NCBI RefSeq assembly: GCF_027887165.1
Contig: NC_077228.1
Coordinates: 107,768,043-107,832,042 of the forward strand
Source: Monodelphis domestica
Taxonomy: Eukaryota; Chordata; Mammalia; Didelphimorphia; Didelphidae
Length of the DNA stretch: 64,000 bases
Direction: 5' to 3'
A program made the position numbers and the translations under genes. This document shows positions 25,016 to 34,823 of the stretch, in pieces. Each line of letters starts with the position of its first letter. The stretch's first letter is position 1. The notes below the pieces were generated by a model. The model saw only the letters and a list, made by a program, of their open reading frames with translations. It was not told the origin of the DNA and ran no database searches.

Positions 25016-25702
25016 TTTGATGTCTTCCCCTAGTTCTGACCTTTCTTCTTTAGCTTTCTCCTTTTGAACCAGTGATTTACTTTAGGTCAGTCCCCCTAGT
25101 CCCCTCCCTTGAGATGCTTCCCTTTCTAGCCCCTCCCTTTTTATGCTCCCTTCCCCTCCCCCCTCTCCTTCCCTCCCTTTTTGTACTCCCTCCCCCCTCC
25201 CCCTCCTTAATTTTCCTTTCTTTCTTGCCCTAATGGATAAGATAGAATTCAGGATCCCACTGGATCTAGATGTTCTTCCCTCTCAGATTTGATTTCACTG
25301 AGAGTAAGGTTTAAGTACTTCCACTTCACGCTCTCTTCCTCTCCTTCTCATATGAGAGTTCTTCCCCTCCCCTTCCCATGTGTATCTTTATATGGGAAAG
25401 TTTATTCTATTGATTCCCCCCCTATTTCTTGAAGTTAATCTTAGTATTATCACGGTTCCCCCCTCCCTTTTCTTTTTTTTTGCCCCAACTTTCCCCAAAT
25501 CTTCTTGATTCCCCAATCTTTCCCTGTGCATGTTTCTTCTAACTACTCTTATGATGATACAATTTATGAGAGTTACACAAAACATTTTCCCCACATATTA
25601 ATATATATAATTAGATGTAAATGTAGTCCTTATAGAAGAGAGTTTGACTTAAAGAGAAAGATAAGATTTATCTCCTTTTCCCTTTCTTTCATATTTACCT
25701 TT
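25016..25702 (-). other. Inter-ORF spacer of intact L1
   Basis: 687 bp between ORF1 stop and ORF2 start, strongly C/T-rich on the plus strand (G/A-rich in the L1 sense) at about 25085-25215 and 25440-25500. Human L1 has a spacer of only about 60 bp, so ORF2 translation here must begin far from ORF1. Confidence 0.8.
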
Positions 25703-26686
25703 TCATGTTTCTCTTGCTTTCTGTGCTTGGATATCGAACTTTCCACAGAGCTCTGGTCTTTTCTTAGCAAATGCTTGGAAATCTTCTATTTTGTTGAATG
25801 CCCATACTTTCCCCTGGAAGTATATAGTCAGTTTTGCTGGGTAGTTGATTCTTGGTTGGAGACCCAGCTCTCTTGCCTTTCTAAATATCGTGTTCCATGC
25901 TTTGCGGTCTCTTAGTGTGTTAGCCGCTAAGTCATGTGTGATCCTTATGGGAGCCCCCTTATATCTGAAGCTCTTCTTCTTGGCTTCTTGTAGGATTTTC
26001 TCCTTTACTTGGAAGCTCTTGAATTTGGCGATTACATTCCTAGGCGTTGTCTTTTGGGGATTTAGTATAGAAGGTGTTCTATGAATCCTTTCTATTTCTA
26101 TTTTGCCCCCTTGCTCCAGAACGTGGGGGCAATTTTCTTTTATAATCTCCTCTAGAATAAAATCCAATTTGTTGTTTACCTCTGGTTTTTCTGGGAGACC
26201 GATGATACGGAGATTTTCTCGTCTTCCTCTGTTCTCCAGGTCCGTGACCTTCTCAGTGAGATATTTTATGTTTTCTTCCAATTCATTAATTGTTTGGGTT
26301 TGCTTTATTGCTTCTTGCTGTTTTATCATCTCACTTTCTTCGAGGTCCTTAATTCTGGTCATTAGGGACTGGATTTGCTTTTCAGCCTTGTCTGCCCTTC
26401 TATTGGATGCTTCGAGTTCTTTTTCCAATTGAGCAGTCTTATCTGTCAGACAGCTGATCTCTTTCTCCCATTTTTCTTTCCAGAAGGTTTCCATCTTTTG
26501 GATAAGTTCCAGTTTGAGATCTTCCAGAGCTTGTTGATAGTTTCCATTTTGGGAGGCGTGTTCTGAATTTTTTTGGATTTCGTCCTCATTCTCCTCTTTT
26601 CCTTGGGTACTTCCACCATAAAAGTTTTCAATAGTCACTTTTTTCCCTTTCTTCCTGGAGGCTTGATTTTGGGCCATGTGAGCCAT
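25703..26686 (-). CDS. L1 ORF1p, intact
   Basis: 327 codons without interruption. Residues 1-50 are basic and polar (MAHMAQNQASRKKGKK). Residues about 50-155 form a coiled coil for trimerisation (LEDLKLELIQKMETFWKEKW ... INELEENIKYLTEKV). An RRM starts at about 157 (ENLRIIGLPEK) and the C-terminal RNA-binding domain at about 255 ends near residue 327 (LTIYFQGKVWAF included). The RRM and C-terminal domain match copies d and e closely, but the N-terminal half does not. ORF1p packages L1 RNA in cytoplasmic ribonucleoprotein particles. Confidence 0.93.
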   Translation of the reverse strand: MAHMAQNQASRKKGKKVTIENFYGGSTQGKEENEDEIQKNSEHASQNGNYQQALEDLKLELIQKMETFWKEKWEKEISCLTDKTAQLEKELEASNRRADKAEKQIQSLMTRIKDLEESEMIKQQEAIKQTQTINELEENIKYLTEKVTDLENRGRRENLRIIGLPEKPEVNNKLDFILEEIIKENCPHVLEQGGKIEIERIHRTPSILNPQKTTPRNVIAKFKSFQVKEKILQEAKKKSFRYKGAPIRITHDLAANTLRDRKAWNTIFRKARELGLQPRINYPAKLTIYFQGKVWAFNKIEDFQAFAKKRPELCGKFDIQAQKARET

Positions 26687-27236
26687 CCCTTTGGTGGTTT
26701 TATTTCCCTTTCCTTTTTGGTCTGGGGTCTGGGTTATAAGAGTGGTTTTTCTGTGAATTTAGGTTGCTTCAGACTAGTTCTTCCCAGCCTCCGAGCCCAG
26801 GTATTCAGCTCCGCCCAGATAATCAGCAAGCGTTGTTCAGGGCAGCCCGCCCGAAGTCCGCTGGCTTCTCCAGTGAAAGCGCCCTGAGACGTTTTTTCCT
26901 GGCAGTCCCCAGATCCCAAGGACCCTGGAGTGCCCCCCCAGACAGAGACGCTCCCCACTCACTCGCTGTCCCGGTGAGCGCTCAGGTAGCTCACTCTGGT
27001 TTAATGGGGGAGGTGGGGTGGGGGAAGGGCGGCTCAGTTCACTTTTCTGTGCAAGCTTTTCCTTCTTTTAGTGTTGAAATGTTCAAGCCCCACGTACCTT
27101 TGCCTCTGTGGGGTACTGGGGAGTCCTTCTGTTACTCCAAAGGTGATTTTATGCTCCTTTGATGTAGTCTATTTCGTTTGGTGCTGGGGAGAGAAAGCGT
27201 GCAGCGTCTAGATTGCAGCCATGATTACCCGGAAGT
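26687..27236 (-). promoter_or_regulatory. 5'UTR / internal promoter of intact L1
   Basis: 550 bp, GC-richer than its surroundings with several CpGs around 26790-27000. At the extreme 5' end the plus strand reads GCAGCCATGATTACCCGGAAGT, split as a GCCAT YY1-like core at about 27218 and an ETS-type CCGGAAGT at 27229-27236. No tandem units are visible, unlike copies d and e. Promoter function is inferred from position. Confidence 0.6.
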
Positions 27237-28805
27237 CCCTGAATATTCTTGTACAAGTCTTTTTCCATATTATCTCTTTGGGGTACAAACCCAGCAGTGC
27301 TATGGCTGGATCAAAGGGCAGACAGTCTTTTATCGCCCTTTGGGCATAGTTCCAGATTACAATCCAGAATGGTTGGATAAATCCACAACTCCACCGGCAA
27401 TGAATTAATGTCCCTACTTTGCCACATCCCCTCCAGCATTCATTACTTTCCTTTGCTGTCATGTTGAACAATATGCTAGGTGTGAGTTGCTACCTCAGAG
27501 TTGTTTTGATTTGCATCTCTCTGATTCTCAGAGATTTAGAGCACTTTTTCATGTGCTTATTAATCATTTTTATTTCTTTGTCTGAAAATTGCCCGTTCAT
27601 GTCGTTTGCCCATTTTTCAATTGGAGAATGGCTTGATTTTTTGTACAACTAGTTTAACTCTTTATAGATTTGAGTAATTAGACCTTTGTCAGAGGTTTTT
27701 GTTATGAAGATTGTTTCCCAATTTATTGCTTTCCTTCCAATTCTAGTTACATTGGTTTTGTTTGTACAAAAACTTTTTAACTTAATGTAATCAAAATTGT
27801 TTATTTTACATTTTGTGACTTTTTTTCTTTCTTGGTTTTAAAGTCTTTCCCTTCACACAGGTCTGACATGTATACTATTCTGTGTTCACCTAATTTACTT
27901 ATAGTTTCCTTCTTTATGTTCAAGTCATTCACCAATTCTGAGTTTATCTTGGTGTAGGGTGTGAGATGTTGATCCAAACCTAATCTCTCCGACACTGTCT
28001 TCCAGTTTTCCCAGCAGTTTTTTTGTCAAATAGTGTTTTTTTTTGTCCTAGAAGCTGGGGTCTTTGGGTTTGTCATAGACTGTCTTGCTGAGGTCACTTA
28101 CCCCAAGTCTATTTCACTGATCCTCCTTTCTGTCTCTTAGCCAGTACCAGATTGTTTTGATGACCACTGCTTTATAATAGAGATTGAGATCTGGGACTGC
28201 AAGGCCACCTTCCTCTGTATTTTTTTTTCATGATTTCCCTGGATATCCTTGATCCTTTGTTTTTCCAAATGAACTTTGTTATGGTTTTTTCTAAATCAGT
28301 AAAAAAAATTTTTTGGAAGTTCCATGGGTATAGCACCAAATAGATGAATAAGTTTGGCTAGGATGGTCATTTCTATTATATTGGCTCGTCCTACCCATAA
28401 GCAATTAATGTTTTTTCCAATTGCTCAAGTCTAGGGTTAGTTGTGTGGAGAATGTTTTGTATTTGTGTTCATATAGTTCCTGTGTTTGTCTCAGCAGATA
28501 GATTCCTAAGTATTTCATTTTGCCTGTGGTGATTTTGAATGGGATTTCTCTTTCTAATTCTTGCTGCTGAGCTGTGTTGGAAATATATAGAAATGCTGAT
28601 GGCTTATGTGGGTTTATTTTGTATCCTGCAACTTTGCTAAAGTTGTTGATTATTTTGACTAGCTTTTTGGTTGATCCTCTAGGATTCTTTAAGTAGACCA
28701 TCATATCATCCACAAAGAGTGAAAACTTGGTCTCCTTGCCTATTTTAATTTCTTTTTCTTCTCTTCAATTTCTTTTTCTTCTCTAATTGCCACTGCTAGT
28801 GTTTC

Positions 28806-28808
<3 letters not shown>
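27237..28808 (-). mobile_element. Old L1, continuation (ORF2 C-terminal half)
   Basis: Continues the element broken at 20836: zinc-knuckle region ([18 protein letters not shown] near 27430), then broken RT. FADD is degraded to VDDMMVYL at about 28710. It is interrupted by the (TAG)n element. Confidence 0.85.

Positions 28809-28866
<58 letters not shown>
28807..28866. repeat. (TAG)n array, about 20 units
   Basis: Nearly pure TAG triplets forming the tail of the inserted element. Confidence 0.9.
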
Positions 28867-28867
<1 letters not shown>

Positions 28868-29391
28868 ATCTCACAGTAACCGAGGATGACTATTGTCTTT
28901 GTGTTTTTTTTTTGCACAAAGACACTTGTGCAAGAAGATTTAAGTGGAAAAGTCGATGCACAGAGACAGTCCCACACTCTCAGCTTTGGAAGCCTGGGTC
29001 CAGTGGCAAGAAAAGTCGTTACATCTGGAGACTTCCTCAGCTGCATTGGATGGCCGTGTTGTCTTTTGTGCTCCAACACGCCCTAAGCACTCCACAGTGC
29101 TTTGCTGCATCGCCATCTCTGCCATTGAACCTTCTTATTGGTTTCTTCTGTCTGTTCAGCCGAAGCAGTCTTCACATGCTGGGTCCACGATGACCCGATG
29201 GCTACCCTCACAAGGTTTAGCCGGCCTGTCTGAGCCGGGGTGTGGCCGCTGCCGCATGCTAGCAGCTACTGGGAGCCACAAGTGAGAGCTGGGTGTCAGG
29301 TGAGGGTCAGAGGCTGGAGAGCTGCCCTAAGAGGGCATGACAAGCTCTCCATACCAGAGATACTACTCCTCCCTGAGCACCCCATACAGCC
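28809..29391 (-). mobile_element. Element with (TAG)n tail, probably RTE-mobilised
   Basis: A 583-bp insertion with a 13-bp duplication 'ctagtgtttctag' (28796-28808 and 29392-29404). The plus-strand left end is a TAG trinucleotide array, that is, a (CTA)n 3' tail for a minus-strand element. RTE-clade LINEs and their SINEs end in microsatellites instead of poly(A). The body is GC-richer with many CpGs (29150-29330). Small open frames overlap but I see no RT motifs, so it is non-autonomous or only a 3' end. Family assignment is tentative. Confidence 0.65.
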
Positions 29392-29578
29392 CTAGTGTTT
29401 CTAGTACAATGTTAAATAATAGAGGTGATAATGGGCATCTTTGTTTCATTCCTGATCTTATTGGGAATGCATCTAGTTTGTCACCCAGTGCAGATGATGT
29501 TAGCTGATGGTTTTAGAAATATACTGTTTATTATTTTTAGGAAAGACCCTTCTATTCCTATGCTTTCTAGTGTTTTTT
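29392..29578 (-). mobile_element. Old L1, continuation (RT region)
   Basis: Resumes at the duplicated target and carries the RT fragment around 'gataatgggcatctttgttt'. It ends at a new T-run. Confidence 0.8.
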
Positions 29579-29899
29579 TTTTAGATTTTTAAAACATTAT
29601 TTTATTTGGTCCTTTTCATACATTATTCATTGGAAACAGAGATCATTTTCTTTTCCTCCCCCCCCCCTCCCAAACTCCCCACCACCACCAACCCTCCCCT
29701 AGCTGATGCGGGATTTGTCTGGGTATCACATGTGTCCTTGCTCTGAACCCATTTCCTTGTTGTTGGTATTTGTATTAGGGTGCTCATTTAGTGTCTCTCC
29801 TCAATCATGTCCCCTCAACCTCATGTCCCCTCAACTGTAGTCAAGCAGTTGCTCTTCCTCAGTGTTTTTACTCCCTCAGTTTGTTCTCTGCTTGAGGAT
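29579..29899 (-). mobile_element. L1 3'-end fragment
   Basis: About 320 bp of L1 3'UTR beginning with a T-run, severely 5'-truncated. It is inserted in or beside the old L1. Confidence 0.75.
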
Positions 29900-30127
29900 A
29901 GTTTGGTGCATACATGTTGATTAGTGATATTTCCTCATTGTCTATTCTCCCTTTTAGAGAAGATATTTACATTCCCTATCCATTTTAATCTGGTCAATTT
30001 TTGCTTTGGCTTTGTAAGATATCATGATTGCAACTCCTGCCTTCTTTCTATCAGTTGAGGCCCAAAAGGTCTTACTCCAACCTTTGATTCTGACGTTGTG
30101 AGTATCTATCACCTCATGTGTGTTTCT
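29900..30127 (-). mobile_element. L1 endonuclease-region fragment
   Basis: Matches 24665-24895 of the intact copy ('tttggtgcatacatgttgat', 'cctgccttctttctatcagt'). It has the same orientation as the preceding RT piece, with about 1.4 kb of ORF2 missing between them. Confidence 0.75.
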
Positions 30128-33100
30128 TTTTTTTTTTTAACATTATTTCATTTGGTCATTTCCAAACATTATTCATTGGAAACAAAGATCATCTTCTTTT
30201 CATCCCCTCCACCCCCGCCACCCCACCTCTCTCATAGCCGATGTGCGATTCCACTGGGTATCACATGTGTCCTTGCTCTGAACCCATTTCCTTGTTGTTG
30301 CTATTTGCATTAGAGTGTTCATTTAGAGTCTCTCCTCAGTCATATCCCTTCAACCCCTGTAGTCAAGCAGTTGCTTTTCCTCGGTGTTTTTACTCCCACA
30401 GTTTGTCCTGTGCTTGTGGATAGCGTTTTTTCTCCTAGATCCCTGCAGATTGTTCAGGGACATTGCATTGATACTGATGGAGAAGTCCTTTACAATAGAT
30501 GGTACCACAGTGTATCAGTCTCTGTGTACAATGTTCTCCTGGTTCTGCTCCTCTCACTCTTCATCGCTTCCTGGAGGTTCTTGCAGTCTCCATGGAATAC
30601 CTCCACTTTATTATTCCTTTTAGCAAAATAGTATTCCATCACCAATATATACCACAATTTGTTCAGGCATTCCCCAATTGAAGGGCATCCCCTAATTATC
30701 CAATTTTTTGCCACCACAAAGAAAGCTGCTCTGAATATTCTTGTACAAGCCTTTTTCCTTATTATCTCTTTGGGGTACAAACCCAGCAGTGCTATGGCTG
30801 GATGAAAGGGCAGACAGTCTTTTATCGCCCTTTGGGCATAGTTTCAAATTGCCCTCCAGAATGGTTGGATCAATTCACAACCCCACCAGCAATGAATTAA
30901 TGTCCCTACTTTGCCAAAACCCCTCCAGCATTCATTACTTTCCTTTGCTGTCATGTTAGCCAATCTACTAGGTGTGAGTTGCTACCTCAGAGTTGTTTTG
31001 ATTTGCATCACTCTGATTATAAGAGATTTAGAACACTTTTTCATTGCCTTATTAATAATTTTTACTTCTTTGTCTGAAAACTGCTTATTCATGTCCCTTG
31101 CCCATTTGTCAATTGGAGAGTGGCTAGATTTTTTGTACAATTGATTTATCTCTTTATAAATTTGAGTAATTAATCCTTTGTCAGAGGTTTTTATGAAGAT
31201 TGTTTCCCAATTTGTTGCTTCCCTTCTGATTTTAGTTACATTGGTTTGGTTTGTACAAAAATGTTTTAAATTGATGTAGTCAAAATTATTTATTTTACAT
31301 TTTGTGACTCTTTCTAAATCTTGCTTGGTTTTAAAATCTTTCCCTTGCCAAAGGTCTGACATGTATACTATTCTGTGTTCAACTAATTTACTTATAGTTT
31401 CCTTCTTTATGTTCAAGTCATTTATCCATTCTGAGTTTATCTTAGTGTAGGGTGTGAGCTGTTAATCCAAACCTAATCTCTCCCACATTGTCTTCTAATT
31501 TTTACAACAGTTTTTATCAAATAGTGTATTTTTTTCCCAAAAGCTGGGGTCTTTGGGTTTGTCATAGACTTGCTGAGATCATTTACCCCAAGTCTATTCC
31601 ACTGATCCTCCTTCCTGTCTCTTAGCCAGTACCAAATTGTTTTGATGACCACTGCTTTGTAGTATAGTTTGAGATCTGGGACTGCAAGGCCACCTTCCTT
31701 TGTATTTTTTTTTTCATGATTTCCCTGGATATCCTTGATCGTTTATTCTTCCAAATGAACTTTGTTATCATTTTTTCTAATTCAGTAAAGAAGTCTTTTG
31801 GTATTTCCATGGGTATTGCACTAAATAAGTAAATTAATTTGGCTAGGATTGTCATTTTTATTATGTTAGCTCATCCCATCCATGAGCAATCAATGTTTTT
31901 CCAATTGTTTAGATCTAGTTTTAACTGTGTGGAGAGTCTTTTGTTGTTGTGTTCATATAGTTCCTGTGTTTGTCTCAGCAGATAGATTCCTAAGTATTTT
32001 ATATTGTCTAGGATGATTTTAAATGGTATTTCTCTTTCTAATTCTTGCTGCTGAACTGGGTTGGAGATATATAGAAATGCTGATGAATTATGTGGGTTTA
32101 TTTTGTATCCTTCTACTTTGCTAAAGTTGTTAATTATTTCAACTAGATTTTTGGTTGATTTTCTAGGATTCCTTAAGTAAACCATTATATCATCTCTAAA
32201 GAGTGATAGCTTGGTATCCTCATTGCCAATTTTAATGCCTTCAATTTCTTTTTCTTCTCTAATTGCTACTGCTAGTGTTTCTAGTACAATGTTAAATATT
32301 AGAGGTGATAATGGGCATCCTTGTTTTACTCCTGATCTTATTGGGAAGGCTTCTAGTTTATCCGCATTGCAGATGATGTTTGCTGATGGTTTTAGATATA
32401 TACTGTTTATTATTTTTTGGAAAGGCCCTTCTATTCATATACTTTCTAGTGTTTTCAACAGGAATGGGTGTTGCATTTTGTCAAAGGCTTTTTCTGGATC
32501 TATTGAGATAATCATGTAATTTTTGTTGGTTTGCTTGTTGATATGGTCAATTATGTGGATAGTTTTCCTAATATTGAACCATCCTTGAATTACTGGTATA
32601 AATTACACCTGATCATAATGCATAACCCTCATGATCACTTGCTGAAATCTTTTTGCTAGTATTGTATTCGAGATTTTTGCATCTATGTTCATTAGGGAGA
32701 TTGGTCTGTAGTCTTATTTCTCTGTTTTTGACCTGCCTGGCTTTGGAATCAGTATCATACTTGTGTCGTAAGAGGAATTTGGTAGAACTCCTTCTTTGCT
32801 TATTCTGTCAAATTGTTTGTATAATATTGGGATTAGTTATTCTTTGAATGTTTGATAGGATTCAATTGTGAATGCATCTGGTCATGGGGATTTTTTCTAA
32901 TGGAGTTCTTTGATGGCTTGTTCAATTTCTTTTTCTGATATGGGGTTTTTTAGGTATTCTATTTTTTCTTTCATTAATTTGGCAATTTATACCTTTCTTA
33001 ATATTCATCCATATCACCTAGATTGCCATATTTATTGATATTTAATTGGGCATAATACTTATTAATGATTGCCTTAATTTCCTCTTCATTGGAGGTGAGG

Positions 33101-34789
33101 TCTCCATTTTCATCTATGATACTCTTAATTTGGTTTTCTTCTTTCCTTTTTTAATTAGGTTGACCAGTATTTTGTGTATTGTATTTGTTTTATTCAAAAG
33201 TACCAGCTTCTAGTCTTATTTATTGATTCAATAATTCTTATACTTTCCATTTTATTAATTTCTCCTTTAATTTTTAAGATCTCTAATTTTGTTTTCATCG
33301 AGGGATTTTTAATTTGTTCACTTTCTAGTTTTTATATTTGCATACCCAATTCATTGTTCCTTGCTCTCTGTAATTTGTTAATATGTGAACTCAAGGATAT
33401 GAATTTCCCCCCAAGTACTACTTTGGCTGCATCCCATAGATTTTGAAAGGATGTCTCATCATTGTCATTTTCTTCAAGAAAATTATTAAATGTTTCTATG
33501 ATTTGTTCTTGAACTAACTGATTTTGGAGAATCATATTATTTAATTTGCAATTATTTTTCATTTGCCTCTCCATGTACACATACTAATTATTATTTTTAT
33601 TGCATCATGATCTGAAAAGGTTGCATTTATTATTTCTGCTCTTTTGCACTTGTTTGAGGTGTTTTTATGCCTTAGTACAGAGTCAATCTTTGTGAATGTA
33701 CTGTGTACTGCTAATAAGAAGGTGCATTCCTTTTTGTACCTATTTATTTTTCTCCACATATCTAATAACTCTAATTTTCCTAAGATTTCATTCACATCTC
33801 TTACCTCTTTTATATTTATTTTTTGGTTTTATTTGTCTAGGTCTGATAGAGGAAGGTTCAGGTCTGCAACCAGTATAGTTTTACTATCTGTTTCATCCTT
33901 AAGCTCCACTACTTTATCCTTTAGAAATTTGGATGCTATACTGTTTGGTGTATACATGTTGAGTATTGCTATTTCTTCATTGCCTATACTGCCTTTTATC
34001 AGGATGTAATTACCTTCACTATCTCTTTTAACTAGATCTATTTTTACTTTGTGTCAGATATCATGATTGCGACTCCTGCCTTCTTTCTCTCAATTGATGC
34101 CCAATAGATTTTGCTACCTCTGCTTACCTTTACCCTGTGTGTATATACCTTCCTTATGTTTGTTTCTTAAAGACAACATATGGTAGGATTTTGGTTTCTA
34201 ATCCAATCTAATCTAATCTGCTATTTGCTTCCGTTATGTGGATGAGTTCATTCCATTCACATTCAGAGTTATGTTTAGCAGCTTTATATTTCCCAGCATT
34301 TTGATTTCTACTCCTAGTCCTGCCTTTTCTTCTTTCCCTATTTCCTTCTATACCAGTGTTTTGTTTTTATTCAGTCCCCCTAATTCCCAACCTTATTTTG
34401 GTTACCTTCCCCCCTTCTTATTCCCCTCATTTTTTAGGGTCTTTTTAAGCAACCCCCACACTCCCTCCCTTGTATTACTTCCCTCCTCACCATTCTGATA
34501 CCCTTCTAATTATCTATGGGGTGTGAATCAATTCTCTGCCCCAATAGATTTGATTGTTCTTCCCTCTTTGAGTCAATTACAATGCACATAAGAATTAAAC
34601 ATTTTCTGTCTCCAATCTTTTTACCATTTCAGTGCATTGGTGTTCTCCCCCACTCCCGCCATGTACTTTTTTATGAAATATAAATTTACACCATTTTGTC
34701 TCTTTTCCCATATCTTTTAGTATTAACCTCTTTTTTACATCTAGTTTTATATATCTATATATGTTTATGCACATATACATACATACATA

Positions 34790-34823
<34 letters not shown>

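Larger units (their letters stand above)
20837..27236 (-). mobile_element. Nearly intact full-length L1 copy f (6.4 kb)
   Basis: Flanked by the duplicated 'ccctgaatattc' (20825-20836 and 27237-27248), with a poly(T) on the left representing the A tail. It has a 550-bp CpG-containing 5'UTR, an uninterrupted ORF1 of 327 codons and an ORF2 of about 1270 codons broken by only one frameshift in an A/T run. It sits inside an older L1, so it is the youngest layer of the pile. It is the best candidate here for a recently active family member. Confidence 0.93.

Noticed and set aside
28807..28866. TAG array as a CRISPR-like or satellite array
   Set aside because: Pure trinucleotide microsatellite attached to a retroelement tail in a vertebrate genome.
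28886..29285. Several overlapping plus-strand frames up to 113 codons
   Set aside because: They fall within the inserted (TAG)n-tailed element, in competing frames without motifs.
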